DNA from: Pseudomonadota bacterium
Lineage (GTDB): Bacteria; Myxococcota_A; UBA796; CAJQPC01
Direction of reading: 5' to 3'
Length of the DNA: 64,000 nucleotides
Assembly: GCA_024228935.1 (NCBI GenBank)
Contig: JAAESX010000090.1
Coordinates: forward strand, 1 to 64,000
Positions 15,861 to 27,112 of this stretch are shown in pieces (within the stretch, counting starts at the first letter, position 1; every line of letters begins with the position of its first letter). The position numbers and the translations under genes were made by a program. The notes beneath the pieces were generated by a model, which saw only the letters and a program-made list of their open reading frames with translations, ran no database searches and was not told the origin of the DNA.

Positions 15861-17029
15861 GCGGCAACGACGTGAGCGACAGCCGACGCATCGAGACGCT
15901 CGCCATCCACGGCGGCCAGGCGCCCGAGCCCATCACCGGCGCCGTCATGCCGCCGGTCTTCCAGACCTCGACCTACGCGCAGCCTCGCGTCGCCGAGCAC
16001 ACCGGGTACGAGTACGCCCGCACCCAGAACCCGACCCGCGAGAAGCTCGAGGCCGCCATGGCCTCGCTCGAGGGCGGCAGTGACGGCGTCAGCTTCGGCT
16101 CGGGCTGTGCGGCCACCTCGGCCATCCAGCACCTGCTGAACGCCGGCGACCAGGTCATCAGCGGCGACGACATCTACGGTGGCACCTGGCGTCTCTTCAC
16201 CAAGGTGTTCGCGCGCCAGGGCGTGAAGTACGACTTCGTGGATTTCACCAAGGTCCCGGCCGAGGACGCCATCCCGGACGGCACGAAGCTCGTGTGGCTC
16301 GAGTCGCCGACGAACCCGCTGCTCAAGGTCGCGGACATCCGGAAGCTGGCTGCGCGAGCGCACGACATCGGCGCGCTCGTCGTCGTCGACAACACGTTCG
16401 CGACGCCCATCTTCCAGCGCCCGCTCGAGCTCGGCGCGGACATGGTCCTGCACTCGACGACCAAGTACATCGGCGGCCACAGCGACGTGGTCGGCGGCAC
16501 GGTCGTCACCAAGACGCCCGAGCTGGCGGCGGACCTGCGCTTCATCCAGAACAGCGTCGGCGCGGTCCCCGGGCCGTGGGACACCTGGCTGACCCTGCGC
16601 GGGATCAAGACCCTGGCTGTGCGGATGGACCGCCACCAGTCCAACGCCAAGATCATCGTCGACTGGCTGCTGGACCACCCGAAGGTCGGCCGGGTCTTCT
16701 ACCCGACGCACGAGAGCCACCCCCAGCACGCGGTCGCGATGTCGCAGATGTCCGGCTTCGGCGGGATGATCAGCTTCGAGCTGAAGGCGACGCTGGCCCA
16801 GGCCGAGGAGTTCTGTGCCAGCACGGACGTCTTCACGCTGGCCGAGAGCCTTGGCGGCGTCGAGTCGCTCATCGAGCTGCCCGCGGCCATGACGCACGCT
16901 TCGGTCCCGCCGGACATCCGCAAGGAGATCGGCATCGAGGACGGCCTGGTCCGTCTGAGCGTGGGAATCGAGCACGTCGACGACCTGATCGCGGACCTGG
17001 ACAAGGCCATCGCGGCGTCGGGTGCCTGA
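15857..17029 (+). CDS. Cystathionine gamma-lyase/synthase (Cys/Met metabolism PLP enzyme)
   Basis: A 390-aa fold-type I PLP enzyme; K203 in STTKYIGGHSD is the Schiff-base lysine and D178 (VVVDNTFATP) contacts the pyridine ring. Next to cystathionine beta-synthase the likely reaction is cleavage of cystathionine to cysteine, completing reverse transsulfuration. A gamma-synthase role cannot be told apart from sequence alone. Translation is probably coupled to both neighbours: four bases overlap upstream and eight downstream. Confidence 0.92.
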   Translation: MSGNDVSDSRRIETLAIHGGQAPEPITGAVMPPVFQTSTYAQPRVAEHTGYEYARTQNPTREKLEAAMASLEGGSDGVSFGSGCAATSAIQHLLNAGDQVISGDDIYGGTWRLFTKVFARQGVKYDFVDFTKVPAEDAIPDGTKLVWLESPTNPLLKVADIRKLAARAHDIGALVVVDNTFATPIFQRPLELGADMVLHSTTKYIGGHSDVVGGTVVTKTPELAADLRFIQNSVGAVPGPWDTWLTLRGIKTLAVRMDRHQSNAKIIVDWLLDHPKVGRVFYPTHESHPQHAVAMSQMSGFGGMISFELKATLAQAEEFCASTDVFTLAESLGGVESLIELPAAMTHASVPPDIRKEIGIEDGLVRLSVGIEHVDDLIADLDKAIAASGA

Positions 17030-18035
17030 CTCGGTCCTGATGGTCCTGTCGGCGCCGGGCATCCCGGTGCGAGGACCCTCGGGCAGCTCGGCCCACTTCC
17101 GGGGCCTGGCGCGGGCCTTCGCTCGCCGGATGGACACGCGCATCGTGGCGGCCGTCGAGGTCGATCAGCGAGGCGAACACGGGCTCCTCGACGTCCCAGT
17201 CGAGGCGGCACCCCCGCCCCGCTTCGTGACGCGACGCTTCCCGGAGCGGCGCGAGGCGCACTGGGCGGACAACGTGCTCGAGGTGGCTCTCCAGGGCCCC
17301 CGGGCGGACCTCGTCTACGAGCGCTGGACGCTGTTTTCGAAGGTCGGGCGCGATCTGGCACGTACATGGGGTGTGCCCCACGTCCTCGAGATCAACGCTC
17401 CGCTGCTGGATGAGCGCCTGCGGTTCGAGTCCGTGCGCGACGAGAAGTACGCGCGCAGCTGGCAGGAGAGGTCGCTGGCCGGGGCGGACAGGTACGTCGC
17501 GGTGAGCCCCGAGCTGGTCGAGTGGCTGGTGTCGATGGGCGTCGACCGCGACCGCGTCCGCTGCGTGCCGAACGGGACCGAGGCGTTGACGGGGACCCGG
17601 ACCGAGCCGGACGACTTCACCATCGGCTTCGTCGGCAGCATGAAGCCCTGGCACGGGGCGGATCGGGTGGCCGAGATCGCCGAGCGTGCCGGGGGCGTGC
17701 CGGTGCTGGTGGGAGACCCGCCCGTGTCCGAGCAGGAGCTCGCCGACGCCATCGCGAGCATGGACGTGGCCCTGGCCCCGTACGCCGCGGACGCGCCCGA
17801 GTGGTTCTGCCCGCTGAAGGTCGCCGCGTACCGGGCCCAGGGGACCCCCGTGGTCGCCTCGGACGTCGGGTCGATGCGGCGCTGGGTGGGCGAGGGGGGC
17901 ACGGTCGTCCCGCCGACCATCGACGCGCTGGCGGCGGCCTGTCGGGCCTGGCGAGGTCGCCGAGCGGAGCCCGTGTTGCGGTCCTGGGACGTCGTGGCGA
18001 CCGAGGTCCTCGATGGGATAGGTTCCAGGTCATGA
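17022..18035 (+). CDS. Glycosyltransferase family 4-like protein
   Basis: A 337-aa GT-B protein. The N-terminal half has GIPVRGPSGSSAHFRGLARAF, a donor/acceptor loop typical of GT4. The C-terminal half starts FTIGFVGSMKPWHGADR and has the late signature of sugar-nucleotide binding (APYAADAPEWFCPLKVAAYRAQG, about 250-272). The sugar and acceptor are unknown. It overlaps the cystathionine lyase by eight bases and the lipoprotein gene by four, so it belongs to the same transcription unit despite an unrelated role. Confidence 0.8.
   Translation: MPDSVLMVLSAPGIPVRGPSGSSAHFRGLARAFARRMDTRIVAAVEVDQRGEHGLLDVPVEAAPPPRFVTRRFPERREAHWADNVLEVALQGPRADLVYERWTLFSKVGRDLARTWGVPHVLEINAPLLDERLRFESVRDEKYARSWQERSLAGADRYVAVSPELVEWLVSMGVDRDRVRCVPNGTEALTGTRTEPDDFTIGFVGSMKPWHGADRVAEIAERAGGVPVLVGDPPVSEQELADAIASMDVALAPYAADAPEWFCPLKVAAYRAQGTPVVASDVGSMRRWVGEGGTVVPPTIDALAAACRAWRGRRAEPVLRSWDVVATEVLDGIGSRS
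18019..18024 (+). promoter_or_regulatory. Internal -10 box TAGGTT before the Asp-rich lipoprotein
   Basis: TAGGTT ends seven bases before the ATG at 18032, inside the end of the GT4 gene. It could give a leaderless transcript for the downstream genes. Confidence 0.35.
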
Positions 18036-18415
18036 TCCTGCTTCTGTCGGCCTGCTGGCTCCAAGACATCGACCTCGACACTGGCGAGGAGCGCGACTGC
18101 GACGAGCGCTTCCAGGTCTTCGAGGACGCAGACGGCGACGGGCTGGGCAACGCCACCGTCGCTGCGCTCGTTTGCGAGGACAAGGCCGGCTTCGTGACGG
18201 ACTCCACCGACTGTGACGACACGGACGCCTCGATCGGGGCCTGTGAGTCGGACGCGGACACCGACGCGGACAGCGACACGGACACGGACGCCGACAGCGA
18301 CGCGGACTCGGACACCGACTCGGACGCGGACAGCGACGCCGACTCGGACGCCGACACGGACACCGACGCCGACGCCGACGCGGATGACCCGCCCGACACC
18401 GGGACGCCCGGGTGA
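18032..18415 (+). CDS. Asp-rich lipoprotein with MopE-like motif and Ser/Ala/Thr-Asp repeat
   Basis: A 127-aa protein: minimal lipobox MILLLSAC, a MopE-type metal-binding segment (EDADGDGLGN ... STDCDDTDASIG, about residues 30-70), then about 48 residues of D-A-D-S-D-T repeats ending DDPPDTGTPG. It is extremely acidic, probably calcium-binding and surface exposed; the repeat would be an extended spacer. It sits between GT4 and plsB with four-base overlaps on both sides. No enzymatic domain. Confidence 0.75.
   Translation: MILLLSACWLQDIDLDTGEERDCDERFQVFEDADGDGLGNATVAALVCEDKAGFVTDSTDCDDTDASIGACESDADTDADSDTDTDADSDADSDTDSDADSDADSDADTDTDADADADDPPDTGTPG
18246..18389 (+). repeat. Hexameric GACnCG-type repeat encoding the Asp tract
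   Basis: Imperfect repeats of GACGCGGACAGC/GACACG encode alternating Asp with Ala, Ser or Thr. Such tracts change length easily by slippage. A related tract, read on the other strand, occurs at 49357-49440. Confidence 0.8.
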
Positions 18416-21060
18416 GCGAGCCCGAGCTGCTCGACGAGCGCGGTCCCCTCGAGCGGGGGACTCCCGATGTCCCGTACGTGCCGATCGAGCTCTACCGCTC
18501 GGCCATGGTCCGGGGCTGGGGCGTCCTGTACTACCTGCGCGGACTGTCGGTCTTCTTCCGCAAGCTTCGGCTCACGGACTCGGCCGTCGAGCGGGTGCGC
18601 CAGGCCGCCAACAAGGGCCCCGTCGTCTACGTCATGCGGACGCGGAGCAAGATCGACTACCTCGCGCTGAACGAGGTCCTGCGCCGTCGCCGGCTGCCGC
18701 TCGCCGACTACGGCATGCACATCTCGATGACCGCGCTGCAGCCCCTCGGCGACGCCATCCCGATGCTCTGGAAGAAGGTGCTGTGGTTCTTCCGGAACGG
18801 GCGCCTGCCGAACCCGGTCGACGTGGGCTGGCTGAGCCGGTCCGTTGCCTCGGGCTCGAACGCCGCGGTGTTCCTGCGCAAGAACCAGCGCTGGAGCGAC
18901 TTCTTCAGCCCCCCCGAGTGGCCCGACCCGGTGCCGGCTCTGCTGGATGCCCAGCGTCGGTCGGAGCGGCCCGTCCAGCTGCTCCCGGTCGTCATCATCT
19001 GGCAGCGGGAGCCCGAGCGCGCGCGCTCCTCGACGATGAAGGCCCTGCTGGGGACCGAGGACAGCCGCGGGACCATGGGCAAGCTGTTCGGGGTCCTGTT
19101 CGGACGCCGCAAGGCTGTGGTCCAGATCGGAGAGCCCGTCGACGTCGCCGAGTACCTCGAGCGCTACGCCGCCGACGAGCCGAAGCGGCAGGCCAAGCGC
19201 CTGCGGCTGACGCTCCGGAGGTATCTTTTTCGTGAGCAGCAGGTCGTCCGTGGACCCGCGCTGAAGTCACCGGCCTGGACCCGGCGGCTGGTGCTGGGCA
19301 GCAAGAAGGTCGGGAAGCTGGTGCACGACGAGGCCCAGGCCACACGGACCTCGGTGCCGAGCGTCCAGCGCGACGTGCTCCAGCAGTACGACAAGATGGC
19401 CGCGCGGTTCTCGTACGCGCTCATCTGGCCGGCCCAGCGCATCACGCGGTTCCTCTGGAACACCATCTTCCGCGGCATCGACGTGCGGGCCGAGGACGTG
19501 GAGCGCGTACGGCAGGCCAAGCGCGAGGGCGTCGCGGTCCTGGTTCCGTCGCACCGCAGCCACCTGGACTACGTGCTGTTGTCCAGCATCCTGCACGAGC
19601 ACGACGTCGTCATCCCCCACGTCATCGCGGGCGACAACCTGAGCTTCTTCCCGCTCGGGGCCGTGTTCCGGCGGCTCGGCGCCATCTTCATCAAGCGCAC
19701 GTTCCGCGGCGACCGCATCTTCCCCACGCTGTTCTCGGCGTACCTGACGCACCTGTTCCGCGAGGGCTACCTGCTCGAGTTCTTCATCGAGGGCGGCCGG
19801 TCGCGAACGGGCAAGTGCCTGCCGCCGAAGCTCGGAATCCTGGGGTACACGGTCGACGCTGGAGTCCAGGCCACGCTCGGACGCACGCTCAGCGAGGTCA
19901 GCTACCTGCCGGTCTCCATCACGTATGAGCAGGTCGCCGAGGAGGCGCCGTACGCCCGCGAGCTCGCCGGCGCGGAGAAGGAGAAGGAGTCGGTCGGGGC
20001 CGTCGTGAAGGCCGCCCAGGTCGTGACCAAGCGCTACGGCCGCGTCTACGTCCGCATCGGCGAGGCGGTGAAGCTCTCCGAGCAGCTCGAGGGGCGGGAC
20101 TGGAACGCGCTCGGGCGCGCGGACAAGAAGGAGTTCCTGCAGGGACTCGGCGAGGAGATCGTCCACCACATCGACCGGCAGACGGTCGTGTTGCCGACGG
20201 GGCTCGTCGCCCTGGCGCTCCTGGCCCAGAGCCGCCCGGGTGTCCCCGGTCGGGTGCTGACGGCCCGGGTGGAGCGCTTCCGCACGCTGCTCGTCGAGGC
20301 CGGCGCCGAGATGAGCCGCAGCCTGGTGGACCCCGAGTGGGCACGCAAGGTCGCCCTGTCCCGCTTCCTCAAGGACGACACGGTTGAGGAGCTCGCCGGC
20401 GCCGACGACGTGGTGTACCGGCCGACCCCCGACGCTCGCGTGACGCTCGAGTACTACAAGAACGGGCTCCTGCACTTCCTGCTGCCGGCCTCGCTGCTGG
20501 CCGCGGAGATCCGCGCTGCAGGCAAGGAGCGGTTCGACCCCGACGCTCTGCGCGACGGCGTCCGCTTCCAGCTCTTCCTGCTTCGGTACGAGTTCGTGCT
20601 GGACCCGGACTGGAGCGAAGAGAGCGTCATCGACGTGGCTCTGAAGCAGCTCGTCTCGGTCGGCGCGGCCCGCGAGGACGACCAGGGCTGGGTGGTGCTC
20701 GAGAAGGCTCGCGTGGCCGAGCTCGCCGAGCTGACGCTGAACTTCCTCGAGAGCTACTACCTGACCCTTCGGGCGCTCCCGCAGCTGAAGCACCGGGAGC
20801 TGACACGCGAGGAGCTCGCCATCGGCGTCCGCCAGGTGGGACGCCAGTTCCTGGCCGTCCAGGACGTGCGCCGGCCCGAGTCGCTGTCGCTCGTGAACAT
20901 CAAGAACGCGCTGAAGGCGTTCGCCGAGGATGGCGTGTACGCCCCCAAGAGCGACGGCGGCTTCATCACGGACGCCGAGGTCGGGCGGTTCTACGTCGAC
21001 GCGCTCCGGCGCCTCATGCGGCTGCACGGGCCGACCGACGAGTCCCGGCTGCACGAGTGA
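18412..21060 (+). CDS. plsB: Glycerol-3-phosphate acyltransferase PlsB
   Basis: An 882-aa membrane-associated enzyme that acylates sn-glycerol 3-phosphate at position 1, the first step of phospholipid synthesis. Acyltransferase blocks are clear: HRSHLD (about 381-386, catalytic His/Asp), AGDNLSFFPLG, FIEGGRSRTGK (about 458-468, substrate Arg) and YLPVSITYE. The length is close to the roughly 800-aa enterobacterial PlsB. It overlaps both neighbours by four bases (GTGA). Its place after cysteine-synthesis and glycosyltransferase genes is unusual. Confidence 0.93.
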   Translation: MSEPELLDERGPLERGTPDVPYVPIELYRSAMVRGWGVLYYLRGLSVFFRKLRLTDSAVERVRQAANKGPVVYVMRTRSKIDYLALNEVLRRRRLPLADYGMHISMTALQPLGDAIPMLWKKVLWFFRNGRLPNPVDVGWLSRSVASGSNAAVFLRKNQRWSDFFSPPEWPDPVPALLDAQRRSERPVQLLPVVIIWQREPERARSSTMKALLGTEDSRGTMGKLFGVLFGRRKAVVQIGEPVDVAEYLERYAADEPKRQAKRLRLTLRRYLFREQQVVRGPALKSPAWTRRLVLGSKKVGKLVHDEAQATRTSVPSVQRDVLQQYDKMAARFSYALIWPAQRITRFLWNTIFRGIDVRAEDVERVRQAKREGVAVLVPSHRSHLDYVLLSSILHEHDVVIPHVIAGDNLSFFPLGAVFRRLGAIFIKRTFRGDRIFPTLFSAYLTHLFREGYLLEFFIEGGRSRTGKCLPPKLGILGYTVDAGVQATLGRTLSEVSYLPVSITYEQVAEEAPYARELAGAEKEKESVGAVVKAAQVVTKRYGRVYVRIGEAVKLSEQLEGRDWNALGRADKKEFLQGLGEEIVHHIDRQTVVLPTGLVALALLAQSRPGVPGRVLTARVERFRTLLVEAGAEMSRSLVDPEWARKVALSRFLKDDTVEELAGADDVVYRPTPDARVTLEYYKNGLLHFLLPASLLAAEIRAAGKERFDPDALRDGVRFQLFLLRYEFVLDPDWSEESVIDVALKQLVSVGAAREDDQGWVVLEKARVAELAELTLNFLESYYLTLRALPQLKHRELTREELAIGVRQVGRQFLAVQDVRRPESLSLVNIKNALKAFAEDGVYAPKSDGGFITDAEVGRFYVDALRRLMRLHGPTDESRLHE

Positions 21061-21398
21061 GCCAGCGCGTCGAGCGGCTGTTCGGTGGCGCCCACCGGGA
21101 CACACGAGCCATTCGACGTGCTGAGATCCTGCTGGCCGTCGCCATCCCTCTGGACGTGCTCGGGCTCATCACGTGTACGTCCGTCCCCGGCGCCTTGATG
21201 ACGCTCGGGGCCTATCAGATGGCCGAGCGCCAGATGAAGCGCATCGAGGTCGGCGAGCTGTCCGTCGAGCACGCACCGCGGGTGGTGCGCATCAAGAAGG
21301 TCGCGTTCTGGGCGATGGTCGGCTGTGTCGCGGGGTTCGCGATCCAGCTGTTCCTGTTGTCGAGCGGGGCCTACGAGCGCTGGCTGGGCGCCCTGTAG
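21057..21398 (+). CDS. Small two-helix membrane protein
   Basis: A 113-aa protein with hydrophobic helices at about 24-55 and 82-103 and charged ends. No family recognised. Its start overlaps the plsB stop by four bases, so it is translated with PlsB and might be an accessory of it (inference only). Last gene of the six-gene unit. Confidence 0.6.
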   Translation: MSQRVERLFGGAHRDTRAIRRAEILLAVAIPLDVLGLITCTSVPGALMTLGAYQMAERQMKRIEVGELSVEHAPRVVRIKKVAFWAMVGCVAGFAIQLFLLSSGAYERWLGAL

Positions 21399-21402
21399 AC
21401 GC

Positions 21403-24827
<3,425 letters not shown>

Positions 24828-24838
24828 GTGGGGGCGCG

Positions 24839-25498
24839 GTGACACGGGCTGGCTGGCGCGCGCTGGGCATCGCGATCGTCCTGATCGTGCACTCGGTCTG
24901 CGTCCTGCCGATCCCGAGCAACGTCCCCGACGACAGCTTCGACCACCCGGTGGCCAAGGAGGAGCTCGCTCGCTGGGGCGGCATCCTGGAGAGCCTGGGG
25001 TACGAGATCGAGCCCAAGCAGCTCGGCCGCGACCTGCTCGACGTCGGGCAGGCCATCGCGGACAAGAAGAAGGCGTTCCTCACGCCGTTCCGCCCGGTCC
25101 TCCGCACGACCGGCACCGGTCAGGCCTGGGGCCTGTTCACGTACCCCAACACGCGCCCGAACCGGATGCACATCAGCTGGCGGGCGAACTCGACGGACGA
25201 GTGGACGCTGCTGTACCGAGCGCTCGACCCCGAGTACGACTGGCACGAGTCGACGTTCCGCTACCGCCGCGTGCGTGGGGTCTTCGACGACAACGCGAAC
25301 CAGGTCCGCCGGTCGTACAGCAACTTCTGTGACTGGGTCTCCCGGGACGTCTTCGAGGAGATGCCCGAGGCCAACGAGGTCCGCATCCACATGGTGCAGA
25401 CCGTCGTGGGGTTGCCGCACCAGGAGCCCGACGACGAGATGAAGGTCCGGCTCGTCCGGGTGCTCAAGCGGTCCGATGCCGAAGCGGGGGCCGAGTGA
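24839..25498 (+). CDS. Uncharacterised protein preceding HTTM gene
   Basis: A 219-aa protein with one N-terminal membrane helix (RALGIAIVLIVHSVCVLPI) and an extracytoplasmic domain rich in Trp, Tyr and Arg. No family recognised. It starts 11 bases after the enolase stop and overlaps the next gene by four bases. Its pairing with an HTTM membrane protein suggests a joint role at the membrane. Confidence 0.65.
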   Translation: MTRAGWRALGIAIVLIVHSVCVLPIPSNVPDDSFDHPVAKEELARWGGILESLGYEIEPKQLGRDLLDVGQAIADKKKAFLTPFRPVLRTTGTGQAWGLFTYPNTRPNRMHISWRANSTDEWTLLYRALDPEYDWHESTFRYRRVRGVFDDNANQVRRSYSNFCDWVSRDVFEEMPEANEVRIHMVQTVVGLPHQEPDDEMKVRLVRVLKRSDAEAGAE

Positions 25499-26451
25499 TC
25501 CGCTGGTTCGTCGGCCTGTGGGACCACCGGGAGCACCCGCTCTCGCTGGCGCTCGTGCGGATCACGGTCGGCCTCATCCTGCTGTTCGATCTGCTCGAGG
25601 CCGCCTGGCTGGGCCTCGTCCCCGTCCTGTGGGGGCCCGACACGCTCGGCGGGCTGGCTTCGAACCTGATGAACCGGGATCCGATCCCCGAGCTGTACGC
25701 CTGGTTCCCCGAGTCGCTGATGACGGCGCACGGCGCGTTCTGGGTGCTCGTGGTCGCGCTGGCGTGCTTCACCGCGGGGCTCGGTACCCGGTTCACGGGC
25801 GTGCTCGTGGTGCTGCTGTACGCGCAGTTCTCCCGGGTGCTCCCGCTCGGGGATCGCGGCATCGACCTGATGCTGCGGAACGTCATCTGCATCCTGATCT
25901 TCAGCCGCTCACACGCGACGCTCAGCCTGGACGCCTGGCTGAAGACCCGCTCGTGGTGGGGATCGGGCGAGGACATCCCGGCGTGGCCGAGGCACCTGCT
26001 CGTCCTCCAGCTGGTGGTGATGTACTTCTTCGCCGGCATCGGGAAGACGGCCATCACGTGGCTGCCCATCGGCGGGTACGGGGCGCTCTACATCGTCCTG
26101 CAGGACCCGCACATCGCGCGGTTCGACTTCACCTGGCTCGACGCGATCTACCCGGTGACCCAGCTGGCGACGTTCGTGACGCACACGTTCGAGATCACCG
26201 CGCCGCTGGTGCTGCTGGCCTACCACTTCCGTGCGAGCGAAGGAACCGGGCGCATCCGGCGGTTCTACGAGCGCTTCTCGCCCCACCACTTCTGGATCGC
26301 CATCGGCGTGGTCCTGCACGTGGGCATCGCCATCACGATGAACCTGGGCATCTTCCCGTTCGCGATGCTGGCCCTGTACTGGGCGTGGTTCCACCCGGAC
26401 GAGCTGCGCTCAGCCTGGTCGTGGACCCGGAGGCGACTCGGGCGAGCTTGA
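25495..26451 (+). CDS. HTTM-domain membrane protein (vitamin K-dependent carboxylase-like)
   Basis: A 318-aa polytopic protein starting LALVRITVGLILLFDLL, with GTRFTGVLVVLLYAQFSR, HATLSLDAWL and YFFAGIGKTA-like stretches of the HTTM family, the membrane part of vitamin K-dependent gamma-glutamyl carboxylases. The lumenal catalytic portion of true carboxylases is not present, so carboxylation is not implied. It is translated with the preceding gene (ATGA-type overlap). Confidence 0.75.
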   Translation: MIRWFVGLWDHREHPLSLALVRITVGLILLFDLLEAAWLGLVPVLWGPDTLGGLASNLMNRDPIPELYAWFPESLMTAHGAFWVLVVALACFTAGLGTRFTGVLVVLLYAQFSRVLPLGDRGIDLMLRNVICILIFSRSHATLSLDAWLKTRSWWGSGEDIPAWPRHLLVLQLVVMYFFAGIGKTAITWLPIGGYGALYIVLQDPHIARFDFTWLDAIYPVTQLATFVTHTFEITAPLVLLAYHFRASEGTGRIRRFYERFSPHHFWIAIGVVLHVGIAITMNLGIFPFAMLALYWAWFHPDELRSAWSWTRRRLGRA

Positions 26452-26474
26452 GCCGGGAAGGGATGAGAAGCACG

Positions 26475-26544
26475 TCGCGGGCCCCGGACCTTGAAGGGGG
26501 AAGTTGAGACAGGTCCGGTGATTCCAGGGTGCCGGGGCCCGCGA
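26475..26544. repeat. Nested inverted repeat after the HTTM gene
   Basis: A 13-bp arm (TCGCGGGCCCCGG, 26475-26487) pairs perfectly with 26532-26544. Inside it, CCGGACCT (26484-26491) pairs with AGGTCCGG (26511-26518), sharing bases with the outer arm, so the two hairpins exclude each other. There is no T-tract, so it is not an obvious intrinsic terminator. Confidence 0.6.
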
Positions 26545-26610
26545 GGCGTCTGGTTCCAATGTGTATGGAATTGCCGACACCACCAATGTCAGGCCGGTAT
26601 CAGACGGGGG

Positions 26611-27075
26611 CTACTCCTCGTCGAGCGGGAACACCTCGATGACGAAGTAGTCGTCCTGGAACGTGTACCCAGCCTCTCGGAAGGCCTCCTCGAGCCGCGG
26701 CGACATCGCCGAGCCCTTCGGGAGTGCCCAGCCCTCGAGCGTGACGTCCTCGAAGCTGAGCATGTTCTCCGGCTCGAACGGGCTCGCGACCATCACGTCG
26801 ATGATGGTGCCGCTCGTGTCACGCGGGGCGAACAGCGGGAAGACGTACCAGACCCGGTCTGGACGTCCGAACCGGCCCGGCCGATCCTGGGTGACCCGCA
26901 GCGCGTAGTGGGCCGTTCCGTCGACGCGCACGGCGTCGTGGTCGACCGACAGCTCCTCGAACGTCACGGGCTCGGGCTCGGGGTGACCGTCGAACGGAGG
27001 GAGTCGCGCGCTCCAGAGGAAGAACCCCAGGAGTGTGAGCGCCAGGACGATGTACAGCGGCAGGACTTTCTTCAT
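26611..27075 (-). CDS. Membrane-anchored hypothetical protein (154 aa)
   Basis: MKKVLPLYIVLALTLLGFFLW is a signal anchor with a conventional charged start. The remaining 130 residues are a predicted beta-rich exported domain (FEELSVDHDAVRVDG, DYFVIEVFPLDEE). No family recognised. It diverges from the hydantoinase gene, with 37 bases between the starts. Confidence 0.6.
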   Translation of the reverse strand: MKKVLPLYIVLALTLLGFFLWSARLPPFDGHPEPEPVTFEELSVDHDAVRVDGTAHYALRVTQDRPGRFGRPDRVWYVFPLFAPRDTSGTIIDVMVASPFEPENMLSFEDVTLEGWALPKGSAMSPRLEEAFREAGYTFQDDYFVIEVFPLDEE

Positions 27076-27112
27076 GGAGCGGCAGCTCTATCCTCGGAAT
27101 AGGCGAGACGGC

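Noticed and set aside
18246..18389. Asp-rich hexamer repeat as a possible CRISPR or other spaced array
   Set aside because: The repeats are contiguous, without spacers, in frame and coding. No CRISPR array is seen anywhere in the window.
19267..21105. 612-codon open frame antisense to plsB
   Set aside because: It mirrors a clear PlsB coding sequence; its product is Arg/Ala/Leu-rich without motifs, as expected of antisense frames in GC-rich DNA.
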